The notes: generated from the letters alone by a model not told the origin. 64,000 bases of DNA from Chrysomallon squamiferum (GCA_012295275.1 CM022667.1:15123168-15187167); one strand, 5' to 3'; positions 23,900 to 37,010 are shown, numbered from the stretch's first letter. Made by a program: numbers and translations.

Positions 23900-23985
23900 A
23901 ATATATCAAAGAGCGAGATATAAAAGTGCTCTCCCGAAACGCAGTACGTCATAGGTTCAGTCTCCATCAGTTCGTCTAAGATCAT
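23900..23985 (+). mobile_element. possible degenerate tRNA-like SINE head
   Basis: A stretch reading GTGCTCTCCCGAAACGCAG followed by GGTTCAGTCTCC resembles the anticodon-to-T arm of a tRNA-SINE head; the A box is poor. Downstream 23990-24060 is unique sequence. Weak call. Confidence 0.25.
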
Positions 23986-24390
23986 ATTTCCCATTACAAC
24001 TAGTAACACGAAACCGTAGCTCGCGTTAGTGAAATGAATATGTGAACTACACATTTTTGTCGCTAATTGGTAACATTACACGATATTACTTCAGCGGCAT
24101 TTTATTTCTTCTAATGATCGATTGATCAAGACTAACAGCTAAGAGTTTATATCATCAACATTATAAATGGGGATGCTTGGGTCGAATCCGACAATTGGTT
24201 CTTTTTCAGCGATGATTTATGAAGTTTAAGACTATTACTTAATTCTTTACTGTGTAGCAAATAGTTTATCACACCAAGTCTGAACACAGAATCGAATTTG
24301 ATAACCGTCACAGCATACATATATAAATATTTCGAAATAATGACGATAATGATTGTACAAATTTTAAAAAAAATCTAAATAAATATTTAA
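23986..24390. other. intergenic unique sequence
   Basis: Complex sequence with moderate CpG and an isolated GGGTCGAATCC resembling a Pol III B box near 24179, without a convincing A box. No gene. Confidence 0.45.
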
Positions 24391-24485
24391 CTACTACTAC
24401 ATCTTCTACTATTATTACTATTAACACTAACACTACTACAACTACTACTACTACTACTACTACTAATAATAATAATATGATAATG

Positions 24486-24552
<67 letters not shown>

Positions 24553-24562
24553 CAACAACAAC
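24391..24562. repeat. trinucleotide block (ACT)n(AAT)n(AAC)n
   Basis: Three adjoining trinucleotide tracts that give poly-Ile/Val frames on the minus strand. Confidence 0.97.
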
Positions 24563-25093
24563 AATCATATGAGGAATCAGATACAAAAATTAATCCCTTT
24601 TTTAATCCCGGTCATTAATTCAAGTGACAAAACAATAGAAATAACATCACTCGCTCACTCGCTAGAACTTAAGACTTCATCCGAAGTCTCAATTATAAAA
24701 CCTTTCCTGCGTAATCCATCACAGCTTCCTTGACTGTCGTTTGGCGGGGAGTAAAATATAGCTCTGACTGTTAATAGTTTATGAGCAACAGTCTGAGATT
24801 TGGGGTCAAACCAGTAAGTAAAGACAATCGCTTGCTGTTTTGTAAGTATGTGATTATAATTCGAAAACCAACATTCGTTATTCCGTCTGGCTGCAAGCAG
24901 TAGCCGCAGACGTTAATTTAAGTCATTTATTTCCTCGCTTTAAATTGTTCATTTGTTCATTTTGATTTTATGAAGTACCCTCCAAGGACTTCTGTGGTTG
25001 TTGTCGCAATTAGTTTTGGTCTTGTTGTTGCTGTTGTTGTTGTTGTTCTTTTTCTTATTATTCGACTTTTTCTTCTCCTCCTCCACCACGTTC
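24563..25093. other. intergenic unique sequence
   Basis: Complex moderately CpG-containing sequence (densest 24650-24920) leading into TTG-rich DNA. No gene recognised. Confidence 0.5.
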
Positions 25094-25137
25094 TTTTTTT
25101 TCTTCTTCTTCTTCTTCTTCTTCTTCTTCTTCTTCTT

Positions 25138-25168
<31 letters not shown>

Positions 25169-25411
25169 TTATTATTATTATTTTTCTGAAATGGTTCGTT
25201 ATGGAGGTGTAAGAAAGCTAGTATGGGATTCTGTACTGCGTGGTACAAAACAATGGAGAAAAAAAAAATTCTTAGAAAAGAATAATCTTTTATTTTGTGC
25301 ATATTGCCTGATAACTAACAACAACAACATCATCATCATCACCACCACCACCACCACCACCACCCCACCAGCAACAACAACAACATAAACAACAACGACA
25401 ACAACAACAAC

Positions 25412-25450
<39 letters not shown>

Positions 25451-26228
25451 TTTTCCAATTATTGAATGACAATACCTGCTGAAAAGTTATGATGCATATG
25501 CGAAGTTGATGCCGACGATGATGGCATGACAATAGTGACGACGGTGATGATGGAAGTTATAACGAAAGTTATGAAGATGCTGACAGCAAAAGTTTCCAAG
25601 TTGAAGTTGAAGGAAGTGACGATGATGATGATGATGATGATGGTTACGATGATGATTATGTTTATGCAAAAACGCTAATGAAATCGTGTTTCCTGGATGA
25701 TAATGATGATATTAAATGTTGTCGATTATATAAAGTTCTTATTAGTTTCAATGTCGAAACTAAAGGAAATAATGAAATAACGTCTACATGTCTATTCTCG
25801 GGATAAAATTTAATATTTCACATTTCTGAGACAATCTGAAATTCTAATTCTCCTCCTGTTAAATTTGCATCAAAATTATATTCTTGTGACGATGACAATG
25901 ATGCGATTGTGATGATGACGCTGAAGACGTGATGACCATTATTCCTGTATTAATGGTAATAAGACAATATTTTACTCACAAAGTCATATAACATTTTAAT
26001 TCTGTTATATTAAATTCGTATTCTAGTCTGGAACCATGGTAACCAGACATCTCGTATATCACAGACAATAGCCAGAGATAGTTACAACAATTTTGTTTTA
26101 TATTACTGTTTCGATGATGATGGTGAATGTAATGAAGATGATGATGTTGATGATGATGATTATTATTACTATTATTATTATTATTATTGTTGTTGTTGTT
26201 GTTGTTGTTTTTGTTGTTGTTGTTGTTA
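25094..26228. repeat. dense trinucleotide-repeat region
   Basis: (TTC)n at 25094-25168, (TTA)n, (ATC)(ACC)(AAC)(AAT) at 25318-25450, interrupted (GAT)n at 25515-25665 and 25885-25930, and (GAT)(TTA)(TTG) at 26113-26228. Between them are short unique pieces. Homopolymeric reading frames (Lys, Asn, His, Leu) are artefacts. Confidence 0.93.
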
Positions 26229-26860
26229 TATTTAGCAAACGAAAATGACGGGCAATGCTCTATAGTCTTCATAAAGCATCAACAGTTATTTCGTGTATTA
26301 CGTAAATCATCAAAATGGTTGAAAAGAGAAGGATTGAAGAAAAACAGAAACAGGATGGAAATGAAGTGGAGAGAAGAAGCACAGAAAGAAAACACTCACA
26401 TGCAGATACATAATAGACGGAAAGAGTCGAAGACTGAAGAAGAATCACGTAGAGAGAAACACTCAGAGAAGCTCAGAGGCAAGAAGCGTTTGGACCAAGA
26501 ATCTGCTAAATTAAAATAAAATAAAGTAAAAGATACAGAAACAGATAGCAAGATCATAATTTAACGAACATGACATTTCTCTTCTTTTTTTTTCTTTTTT
26601 AGTACGTTTTTCTTTGCATAATTATGCTATCAGATTCTGTACTTCTGTAATTAGGTTAGGTTTACAGGCATCTTTGCACATAAACACGTTCAGAACAAAT
26701 ATTTTAGAAAGCTTCTTCGGGAAAAAAATTATCTGAAACGGTATAGAATGAGCTTAATTTTATAAATTAGTAGAATAAAAAAAAAAAAAGAAAGAAAGAA
26801 AGAAAAGGAAAAGAAAAAGGATATGAGAAACAAGAACGGAATGTTTAATTCCAATATTTG
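26229..26860. other. intergenic, purine-rich unique sequence
   Basis: 26229-26519 is purine-rich and leaves an open Lys/Arg/Glu-rich frame on the plus strand that starts inside the (TTG)n tract. Its composition follows the purine bias and no domain is visible. (AAAG)n at 26779-26820. Confidence 0.5.
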
Positions 26861-27440
26861 CGTAAGCTCACACAAGAGTTCGAAGCAGTAACTTTAAAAT
26901 ACTCATTGACCTAAGCCCCAGTAACTCAAATCCGATCACGGCCAATATCGTTATTACCACTAATGATTTTCCATATAGTTCGCTCTGGCACTTGAACTCA
27001 AATTTGAGCTTTTATCAAGTAGCGTACCGCTCACAGACTTAAACCTCGGGAGCAAGAGAAATTCAATAATTCGGCTTGATACGAAACGAAATGAAAGTCT
27101 CTCTCTCGAGTGCCCGTGGATCAAATGTCGTTGCTGCCCGCTCGGCCACTTGGATAATTGTTTGCGCTGTCTCCTAACGAGGCTTAAAGAGTGTCTCGGA
27201 GTTTGTCCATTAAGAATTCTTTAAAAGGGTTTATGCCGGGAAGTCACATTTGCGCCATCAAAGTGCTCGACTTCGCGAACTCATTTCATTTCCCTCCGCC
27301 ACCGCCATCTTGAGTTGGGTCCCGTCAAGCGAGAATTTGCAATCTATGAAATAACCTTGTAATACGATTAAACTGCTTCAGAATCAACCGTTTTCCCACC
27401 TCCCAGTAGTCACTGTTCACACCCAACCACAGATATACGT
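26861..27440. other. complex CpG-rich island (candidate conserved noncoding element)
   Basis: The largest CpG-rich non-repetitive block, densest at 27030-27330 (e.g. GCTGCCCGCTCGGCCACTTG; CTTCGCGAACTCATTTC; CCGCCACCGCCATCTTGAG). No splice-supported coding frame. CCGCCATCTT resembles a YY1 site, from established consensus knowledge. Confidence 0.45.
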
Positions 27441-27479
27441 GCGTTAGTTCAGACACGTAAGGTAAAACGTCTTTAGAAC

Positions 27480-27830
27480 CATTATCGATATTGGTAAAAA
27501 TTTCATTTTCCGACGCGTGCCGTTAAACTCAGTAAATATATTTGGCGAGTGCAATTACGGTCTATCAGCCTGGGCAATTTACGAGCGAGTCGGAAACTAA
27601 TCCAGGCTAATGTCACTTCTCCGTGCATGAATGACTGCAAATTATTATGGCACCTAAATGATATATAATCTGATTTCGTATTGGTCTGTACGGTGAGCGG
27701 ATAGTGTAATAAAGTCTTTGACTTGCATCGACTGTTCGTTTCAGATTTCGTTTGGCCGAGGAATGCTCGCTCGACGCAGTAAATATCGAAATTACATGAA
27801 ACAAAATTAAATAAAACAGTCTGCAACTGC
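27480..27830. other. complex CpG-containing island with homeodomain-like sites
   Basis: Includes ACTAATCCAGGCTAATG (TAATCC is an OTX/PITX-type core) and a GCAAATTATTATGG segment resembling POU/Hox sites. Two minus-strand frames overlap it but lack protein features. An enhancer role is inferred. Confidence 0.4.
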
Positions 27831-28260
27831 GGTTAATGCAGATGTTACTGGCACTGCCGCCGCCGCCGTAGCAGATGCTAGATACATTTAATTGTCTTTT
27901 TAAAAATTCAGTAGAACAAATGATCCCTTACAGTTTCAAATGTCAGTGCTGTTCCTTGTAATAATGTCACTCTTTACTGTTAGTGTGACGGCAGAAAGCA
28001 TTACTACTACATACACTACTATCAATACTGTTAATACTGTTGCCCTGTTACCACTACTACTACTATTATTAATACTACTAGTACTACTACTACTACTACT
28101 ACTAGTATAACTACTAGTACGTCTACCATTACTGCTTCTACTGTCCTACTATAATACCAGCAGCTGCTACTTCTCATACTATTAATATTACTGCTACTAC
28201 TGCTATTGCTAATATTATTACTACTACTACTATCACTATTACTATTACAAAGAATGCGCA
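27831..28260. repeat. degenerate (ACT)n region
   Basis: A short (GCC)n at 27858-27868, then interrupted ACT/AGT trinucleotides at 28005-28245, giving Ser/Val frames by repetition. Confidence 0.85.
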
Positions 28261-28776
28261 TGTTAAGAACAGGTTCCGATTTACTGAAGTTTATGTAAGT
28301 CGGAACAGCCTCCATAATTATACGTATAAGCAAAGATTACTGGAAATTTGTAAATTTACTAGAATAGTTTAGAATACATTATTGATTCATCAGCGCTAGC
28401 CTGTAGTATAATAACTATACTGTACAGTGAGAAACAACGTGAGAAATATGTAGAGCAGTATTATATAATTAACAAAGAGGTTGTGTACATTACATCATTA
28501 ATATCAGTATAAGTTGCTCGAAACCCTTGAGTAGCTTAAAATATATCATATTAAAAATTCACAATTTGCCAAACAATATGAAGTTCGATTTTTAAAACAG
28601 ACTAGTTATATCAACGTGAACAAGAAAGTAACCGAAATCTTTTTAATTTTTTAATTTTTTAAAATTTTTTATCATTATCACCGTTATCGTTGTTATCATC
28701 ATAATAATAATCCTTATCTTTTTCTTCTTCTTTTCATTCGTTTTTTTTTTTTTTTTGGTTTGTTTCTTTTGTTACC
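28261..28776. other. intergenic AT-rich unique sequence
   Basis: AT-rich unique DNA with poly-T at 28740-28757. Nothing recognised. Confidence 0.6.
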
Positions 28777-29110
28777 ATGAAAAGCAATGCAGCCACTGTA
28801 TACAGTCAAACTGAGACAAGTGGACATGCTTTAACCCGATTGTCTAAATGTAATATTTCTCACTGCGGAAGGGCGTCTGATTACGCTCCAACGGCCACAA
28901 CGTCTTGGATTAGTCTTTGCCAAATACTTCAGTCTCGGAGGCGCTCGCCAATTTGTCTTGCAAAGCATCGAGAGAGACTTTGGACTAACCTAATGCGCAC
29001 TTTTGAGAAGCGAGGCATCGTCCTAACAAATCACTCCCTCTCCCCCAGGGCTTACAATTCACATATTGCGCGAACTCGTTGTCTTAAAGCTGACCTTTGA
29101 CTCTCTGGTG
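28777..29110. other. complex CpG-rich island (candidate conserved noncoding element)
   Basis: Open for 107 codons on the plus strand, but the product is unrecognised and starts beside a poly-T run. Contains GATTACGC, TTGGATTAG (OTX-like GGATTA) and AGCTGACCTTTGAC (nuclear-receptor-like half sites). Noncoding regulatory DNA is more likely than an exon; protein identity cannot be excluded. Confidence 0.4.
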
Positions 29111-29850
29111 GATGGTGAATTGCTAAGACTTCGATCTGAAATACGTGTGTATGTGGACAACGATATTTTTCTCTATTGAATGTTTTTATTATGATTTAAA
29201 GCTCACTGATGTATGCAGACTTGAATAACAGTTACTATGTATAATGCACTCATTCTTTCCGAATGCATGATAGAGTTTTACACAAACAAACACATACATA
29301 TACCCACACCGGCATACACACACACACACACACAGATAGGGGACGCATACGCGCACTCACATCTACAATACTATAATATGTTTTTTGATTCTGCTGATAG
29401 TAATAATATTAACCACTAATGTTACCACCATCGCTACTATTACTACTGTATTACAACTATTACTACTATTAGTAAAATATTATTTTTATTACAACAACAA
29501 ATATTACTATTACTATTAATAATAATCAGTCACTACTACCACCACCACCATAACAACAACATCAACATCATTTATTACTGCTATTACTACTATTAGTAGA
29601 ACCATTATTTTATTACTACAACTATTACTTCAACAACAAATGCTACTACTACTATTACTGCTACTGCTACCACAATCACTAATAAAAATAATAATAATGA
29701 GTCAATGTTATAACAAAAGAAAGCAAATCCTCAAAATGAAGTTACCAACAAAAATAACGTGAGCTTTGAGATTACTACTTCTATTACTGCTACTACTACT
29801 ACTGCTGCTACTACTACTACTATTATTACTACTACTACAGATCTGAAATT
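29111..29850. repeat. AC-rich and trinucleotide repeat region
   Basis: (AC)n near 29318-29334; interrupted ACT/ACC/AAC units at 29400-29690 and 29775-29840. Confidence 0.85.
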
Positions 29851-29955
29851 CACAAAAGACGACATTACCTTTTTTGATGTATTAATATCATCTTGTTTCC
29901 TCCGGCAATGTGTAACCCAAACAATCAAGTTTCAGAAATACATGTATACCACTGA

Positions 29956-29980
29956 TGACGTCAAACAATTGTTGACGTCA
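29956..29980. promoter_or_regulatory. paired perfect CRE palindromes, 17 bp apart
   Basis: TGACGTCA at 29956-29963 and 29973-29980, start-to-start 17 bp, around a CAATTG core. The 27 bp block is an almost perfect palindrome. CREB/ATF bZIP binding is expected from the consensus; function here is inference. Confidence 0.5.
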
Positions 29981-30174
29981 TGTCTTTGTTGCCGTCCGTG
30001 TGTTGTTGACATGCCGTTATCGCTTTTGTGTGGAATAGCAAATCCATCACGTGAATTTAATGAAAACGGTGTATTAAATATTTCACATGAAAATAAGGAT
30101 TAATAAGTAAAACATAGCGAAGCATCATTTCTCTACGGATTTATCCGGGTTAGTGATTATTATTATTGTTATTT

Positions 30175-30205
<31 letters not shown>

Positions 30206-30367
30206 ATTTATTTTTTATTGTTGTTATTTTGGTTTGTTGTTGTTGTCGCCCTGTGATGACATTACAATTAACATCAATGTTGATAAATTAATTTATTTAT
30301 TTAACATTAAAACTACAGGTAAAGAAAAATACTACTGTGATTAATTAATCTATTTTATTATTATTAA

Positions 30368-30419
<52 letters not shown>

Positions 30420-31339
30420 GCCTTTACATTTTCTATAAGGATGTCATTATGCTTGCACGCACGCATGTTTCGTGAATATAAATAAACAAAACAGCAATCT
30501 AAACCGTTCATCAACTGATTAATTAATTATGATTAAACTTTTCACCTCTGTTGTCGCAAATATAAAAAACATGGTATCTAATTTAATTGTATATATATAT
30601 AATCACAAATACTTCTGTTAATTCTACTGATGTTCCTCTAATGTTCAGTGTTATTGTTATTTAAATACACAATTTACCCCACGTCTTAATTTTTCTCTGT
30701 TGTTTATTGTATTCCTTTTTATTTCTTACTTTCTCCTTCCATATTTCTTTCTTTCATTTATTTTATTTTCTTCTAATATAATATAATATATATAATACAA
30801 TGTAATATAATATACTACATGCAGTGCTGCTACTACTGCTACCACTACTAATTGTCATCAACATCCTCATCGTCTTTATATTATAAATAATGTACCTTCG
30901 TTACATCTAAAACATTTCAAGTTCATTTGTATGTGTGTGTGTGCGTGTGCTGTGTGTGTGTGTGTGTGTTTTTGTCACGTGTTATATAAAACTGATTAGT
31001 TCTTTGTTGTCGTGCACGTCACTGTTGAAGCAGTGGGTACTTTAATAACATACTTTTACTAATTATCCATCTGAATTAATTAGCGAGAATCCTGGGAGGT
31101 GTGTATTAATTATTTGTTAATCAGGAAGTAAAAGTGGCCTTGCTGCTTCGTATGGAATGGCTACTTGCATTACAACAACAACAACAAACAAAAAAGTTAC
31201 CTTTACCTGCATTTAGATTTCATTAATACTTACCTTTATGGTGTTGTTAAGAAATGAACACGAGGTATAGTCTGTACATTATTATCTAATTTACTTCATT
31301 AAATGCAAAGAAAAACAGTAGAAAAGAAAGAAGAATAGA

Positions 31340-31340
<1 letters not shown>
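29981..31340. other. intergenic with TTG/TTA microsatellites
   Basis: (TTA)(TTG)n at 30155-30205, (TTA)n at 30356-30420, (TATAA)-like AT runs near 30777-30812 and (TG)n near 30930-30970. The short unique segment 31010-31160 contains CpG. No gene. Confidence 0.7.
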
Positions 31341-31377
<37 letters not shown>

Positions 31378-32723
31378 AAATGAGCAATATGCGTGGATAC
31401 GTGTCTACCGTATGTGTGTACGTGTGAGTGAGTGCGTGTGCGTGCGAATGTAAATGTGTTTGTCACAATAGAATGCGTATGTTTTAGAGTATGTGTTATG
31501 TGTTTGTAATAATCAATATTTTTGTTTGAGCTGTAGAAATTGGGTGTGCATGCATAAGATTCGGTGCGTGCGTAAGGAAAAGGGGTGAAAAAGATAGTAA
31601 TAATGAGTGTGTGTATGTGTGTGTGTGTGTGTGTGTGTGCATGGCTGTGTGTGTGTTTTGTGTTTGTGGTTTAAAAGTGTGAGTGATTGAATGATTTAAA
31701 TAACATCGTCAGTTTAGCCTCCAGTCTACAGTTTTTTCTTTACCTCTGGTTTATTTACGTAGTGGGCTCCGTTTTCAAAATTTGAATCCCTTCTGTGTGA
31801 CTTTCTCAATTTCCTCCAGGAAATACTCGGCGCCGCAATTTTTTTCTTTTTTTTTTTTTTTTTTTTTTTTTCTTTTCTTTCCTTGAGAATGTGATTCTAA
31901 GGCGTGAAAAGATTTTCAAAAATTAATCAAATATTACCAACCCTGCTAAAACAACAACAACCACCACCACAACAACAACAACAACAACATAATAATAGAA
32001 CAAATTTTGAAATCTTAATTATTAACTAATTCACTAATGTTGACATATATATATATATACACACACACACATACAAACAACAGTTTGCTTTTTCACAGAT
32101 TATTTTTTCAATACATCAGTAATTCTTTACACATCAAACTTTTACTGACGTCTTTTTCTTCAATCCCCTGAATCCCATCCCTTGTCACCTCTGCTCCTAA
32201 TCCACCCATCGTTGCTTATCCTGGATTTACGTCTGTCGATAAAACTTCGGTAAATTGTCTGTCTGAAATTACGGAAAGTCTGACGAAGACACAACTAATA
32301 AAAACGAGTCGAACACACGCGATATAAAATGTATCTAACGAAAATCTCAGTGTACTGCTATCAGCGTTTAATGCGAACGAACATGGAAAAACACATCTTC
32401 CTTTTTTTTATGCTGGATGGGAAATACAAGTGACGTATAATCGATACAGTAACTGTCAAATTATTGTTTCTAAATGCATATCACCATTAAAGGATAGGAG
32501 ACTAGTGTTCCGTGGTTCGTGGGATCAATTTTTGTGGATGCGCCCGTCAGTTTGTTTCATGTTATAACAAATACCTCATTACTGACTGGCAGCTATCACG
32601 GTAAACGGTTATATGTTTGGGATAAGAAGGAAAAAAAAAACATGTTTATTTAACCGCACAGTCAAGATATTTGTAAATTATGGACTGTGTCTTACGCAAG
32701 GTTAAAGAAGACATTTAATATAT

Positions 32724-32724
<1 letters not shown>
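31341..32724. other. intergenic: (TG)n-rich zone then unique CpG-containing DNA
   Basis: (TG)n at 31345-31375 and 31607-31640 within a TG/CA-biased 31340-31690 zone; poly-T at 31842-31871; CAA/CCA units near 31955-31990. Unique sequence 32140-32560 carries frequent CpG and no recognised gene. Confidence 0.65.
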
Positions 32725-32771
<47 letters not shown>

Positions 32772-32812
32772 TTTGTTTGTTTGTTTGTTTGTTTGTTTGT
32801 TTGTTTTCTTTA
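32725..32812. repeat. (TTTA)n(TTTG)n microsatellite
   Basis: Two tetranucleotide tracts joined head to tail, differing by one base in the unit. Confidence 0.97.
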
Positions 32813-32853
32813 ATTCAAATATACCATTCAGAATGATTTTCAAGCAAAATTCC

Positions 32854-33030
32854 AATTAAAGGCATTTGGATTACTAATTTCATTAAATTAGTCAAAGCTA
32901 ACTAGAGTCAGATAATTACTAATTAAACTTGATTAAAGGCATTTGGATTACTTTGATCTGCTAAAATATATTATAAAACATGACCTAACATTCAAGCGAA
33001 CTAGAGTCAGCTAATTACTAATTCACGCTG
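32854..33030. repeat. local tandem duplication (76-100 bp)
   Basis: ATTAAAGGCATTTGGATTAC recurs near 32856 and 32932, and AACTAGAGTCAG plus TAATTACTAATT near 32900 and 32999. The offset changes from 76 to about 100 bp, so an indel separates the copies. Confidence 0.8.
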
Positions 33031-33078
33031 ATTAAATGCTAAAGATTCGGTTGATTTGGTAAGTGATCTATAACTGAC

Positions 33079-33884
33079 ATGCATGAAACAGTATATATGG
33101 TCATGCCTTGTAGCAAAACTATTATATTCTGTAAGATGGAGTTCACTGAGTCAGACAGAGGTCATCCAAAACTTGTCTTCGAAAACTATTTGTATGTCCG
33201 ACAGAAGGAACTCAGCAGAGCAGTGATTTTTTACGAATGTGAAGGAAGAAGGCAACATGTCTGTAAAGCTAAATTGTCCTGTGACTGGATGCTTCTTTCA
33301 TTTCAGCCAATGCATCTGGCGCCAAATTCAATTCTAATGAGTCTGGCAGTTCGTTATAATACTTATAAAGAGTTTGCTGTACTGATCGGTCAGATAGCTG
33401 CATTTGCATTCCTTCCAATGGATGAAGTGACGGCAGTTTTTTTAAACACTATCAGAAGCTGACGATGATGACTCTGTGCTACCAATACCGGAGTGCTTTG
33501 ACTTTGAGGACAAATTCATCGGTCGCCAGTATTGCAGAGCTGATCGCGGAAGAGATCCACGATACAATGTTGGCATCTGGAACAGGCATCAGCGAGTGGA
33601 AGAGAATTTGCAGCGGACTAACAACTTCGTGGAAGGTGACACCGTCTATTCCAGTCAAACATTGGTGCCTTCCGTCCGAATTTCTGGACGTTTATAGATA
33701 TTTTAAAGTGTGGACAAGCACTAAATAACTGGAAATAAATCAGATGACAGGCAGGGAAGCACCTCAGTCACTTCGTCGAAAATACCAAGAAACTTCATTG
33801 CGTTCGTTGAGACTGGTCAGGCAGCGTAAAAACCGACACATCCTGGACTAATTGCGTGGAACAGCACACAACATCAAACTGTGA
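33079..33884 (+). pseudogene. decayed FLYWCH/MULE (Phantom-like) transposase
   Basis: The first frame (from 33079) holds a FLYWCH-type zinc finger at about residues 22-67: KLVFENYLY, then YEC and VCKAKL. It then jumps to LAVRYNTYKEFAVLIGQI and FAFLPMDEV, the C-terminal region of MULE-type transposases. The frame shifts to 33476-33697 (YNVGIWNRHQRVEENL, then RTNNFVEG) and again to about 33738-33884 (INQMTGREAP, KYQET and LD-stop-LRGTAHN). The order matches FLYWCH-MULE proteins from memory, but the middle with the DDE catalytic core is deleted. At least two frameshifts and in-frame stops make it non-functional. Confidence 0.85.
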
Positions 33885-34205
33885 AAACTGAAAAGTCTCA
33901 ATGAACTCTTGTAAGAAGTGCCTTAGTATACATGGTTATAGTTGAACCTGTACTTGTGAATGAACTGTTGCTATACAAAGCTTTTCTAGAGAACTATGGA
34001 CAGACTACTCTGAGTTTCATTTTGAATGTGGTTTATTATTTTTGAAGTATTAGAAAAGTTGTACTTATACAAGTATATATGTCGTTGAGCGTGAAAATCA
34101 TTACCGGAAGAACAAATGGGGGGAAGCAGTTAACAGGGGCAGCTCTCTGGGGGCAGTCATCCGAGGGGAGTTGTCCTGGGGGGGGGGACTGTGGTCCTAG
34201 AATCG
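33885..34205 (+). mobile_element. 3' noncoding end of the MULE/Phantom-like element
   Basis: AT-rich sequence leads to a G-rich subterminal repeat zone and ends near GACTGTGGTCCTAGAATCG at 34187-34205. From memory, Phantom-type elements carry G-rich repeats with AGTTGTCCT near their ends, which this resembles. No matching C-rich inverted end is seen upstream of 33079, so the 5' terminus appears lost. Confidence 0.55.
34118..34187 (+). repeat. five G-runs at 13-18 bp spacing (subterminal repeat; G-quadruplex-capable)
   Basis: G-runs start at 34118 (6), 34136 (4), 34149 (5), 34165 (4) and 34178 (10), separated by CAGCTCTCT, CAGTCATCCGA and AGTTGTCCT, which look like diverged copies of one spacer. 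Very unusual in this AT-rich DNA. Confidence 0.8.
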
Positions 34206-34551
34206 ATAACAGCTTATCATAGAAATGTCGCTCAAGCAGTATTGTGTTATTGCATGCTGCAAGTCGTTATATGTAAACAGCGAGTTTGAAAACACTTAGC
34301 AGAAAGCGATGTTTCAGTCTGCTTTGTAATAAAGCGACATAAGATCAAGGTCACCATAGGTTTATTTCTGTAAGACAGCACGGAAGAGGAAGTCTTGTTG
34401 CCGAACGAAAAAGAGTAACCTATGTTAGTATTGGTTAATTATTGTTAATCAATGGCAATGCATCGTTGACGTTAGTCTCACTTTTCGTTAAGACATCATA
34501 AATTAAAATCATAATGATGCATTGATGACTGAGGTGATGATTGTGATAATG

Positions 34552-34605
<54 letters not shown>

Positions 34606-34712
34606 TCAAATAGTTAAAAAAATTATGTGATGTTGATGATGGCGGAAACATTTGTCGTTCCATCTGCGTTTGCTTCCTCATCATCGTCATCATCATCATT
34701 TTCTTCTTCTTC

Positions 34713-34763
<51 letters not shown>

Positions 34764-34862
34764 ACGTTTCATAATTTTTTGTTCATGATCTAACAACGAC
34801 AATTACGACCGTTTCACGACCTTCCCCTTCCGCTTCGAAAAAAAAACGAGTCCCGCTGACAT
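34206..34862. other. intergenic with (TTA)n blocks
   Basis: Unique DNA to about 34530, (TTA)n at 34546-34603, (ATC)-rich near 34676-34700 and (TTA)n at 34711-34762. Nothing coding. Confidence 0.75.
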
Positions 34863-35425
34863 TTGTCATTATTACTCTTTCTCTTTCTTCCCCAGCCGAA
34901 CAAGAAATTCAGATACACGTCCAGTGAAAGAGGAACAAACAGATATTCCATGATTTATAGCTCGTCTCGACAACGTCATTCTGTACAAACGAAACCGATC
35001 ATTGTGCCACTTGTGCAGAATGCTGTGCACGTTACGAGCCCGAAGACGGCAACCGCGGCGACAATACGGGTTAAAACGACTGACATTAATTGCGTTTCGG
35101 AATATAAATCGAACTGTTATCTTACGCTCGCTGCATCTCGACAAAGGAACCGAGGACTGCTCTCCCAAGTAATAAAAGTTGGTCAACAGCGGGCTTCCTC
35201 TCACGTTCATGTTTAATTAAACTGCAGGTGTTTTCGATGAACGTAGTTCTCGTAAAATCAATTTGGTTGAGGTCGGAGTGCTCTTGCGCCGAATGAAATA
35301 GTTGGTTGGTTATTATGGCACACACATTTGGTGTCCCTTCGAGGTTAATGCACGTTCGTCTTGGGCAAACTGTAACGGAAGCCGGGTACGCCTGGTAAAA
35401 CGTTTTGATAATCAGTTCCATTCAG
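34863..35425. other. complex CpG-rich island (candidate conserved noncoding element)
   Basis: One of the densest CpG islands (e.g. CAACCGCGGCGACAATACGG). Frames of 99-117 codons are open on both strands at once (34863-35216 plus; 34872-35210 and 35122-35421 minus), which is expected from low stop frequency and not from protein coding. A good acceptor-like CTTTCTTCCCCAG ends at 34895, but no downstream donor or known product is seen. Confidence 0.45.
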
Positions 35426-35794
35426 AACGAAATTATAAATTAAACAAATTAAATAAATAAATGAAGTAAAAATATTTATAAATATAATAATGTTATGTCA
35501 TTAAATAATTAAATGATGAGTAAATAATTAACAACAACAACAACAACAACAAAAAAAAAAAACATTAATAATAAAAAAAAAAAAAAAAAAATTGAACGTA
35601 GACATAAGTGACTTTCTGAACTATCCTAAAGCTGAAAGAAAATATCCGTTATTGCTGAAAGAAAAAAACACGTAAAGTTAGAAAACGTGTACGTTTATTC
35701 CAGTAAAGAAACAAATCTATAATAATCGTTATTGCCTCGAGCAACAGCAGGAATATTAAGTTCAATATAATGTCACGCGAAATTAAAGCACGAT
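35426..35794. other. intergenic AT-rich sequence
   Basis: AT-rich with (AAC)n near 35531-35550 and poly-A at 35574-35590; otherwise unique. No gene. Confidence 0.6.

Positions 35795-37010
<1,216 letters not shown>

Noticed and set aside
25318-25670. Poly-His, poly-Tyr and Gly/Asp-rich frames
   Set aside because: Pure trinucleotide microsatellites read in different frames.
26187-26519. 110-codon Lys/Arg/Glu-rich frame
   Set aside because: Begins inside a (TTG)n tract and follows purine bias; no domain, no splice context.
26980-27060. tRNA-like minus-strand sequence with TGAGTTCAAGTGCC
   Set aside because: The B box-like motif lacks a convincing A box at correct spacing.
28777-29100. 107-codon frame in a CpG-rich island
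   Set aside because: No recognisable domain and no promoter or splice evidence; stop codons are simply rarer in this GC-richer island. Kept as an island.
34863-35421. Possible coding exon(s) with acceptor at 34895
   Set aside because: Frames are open on both strands over the same bases, no donor or known motif is found, and the product is unrecognised.
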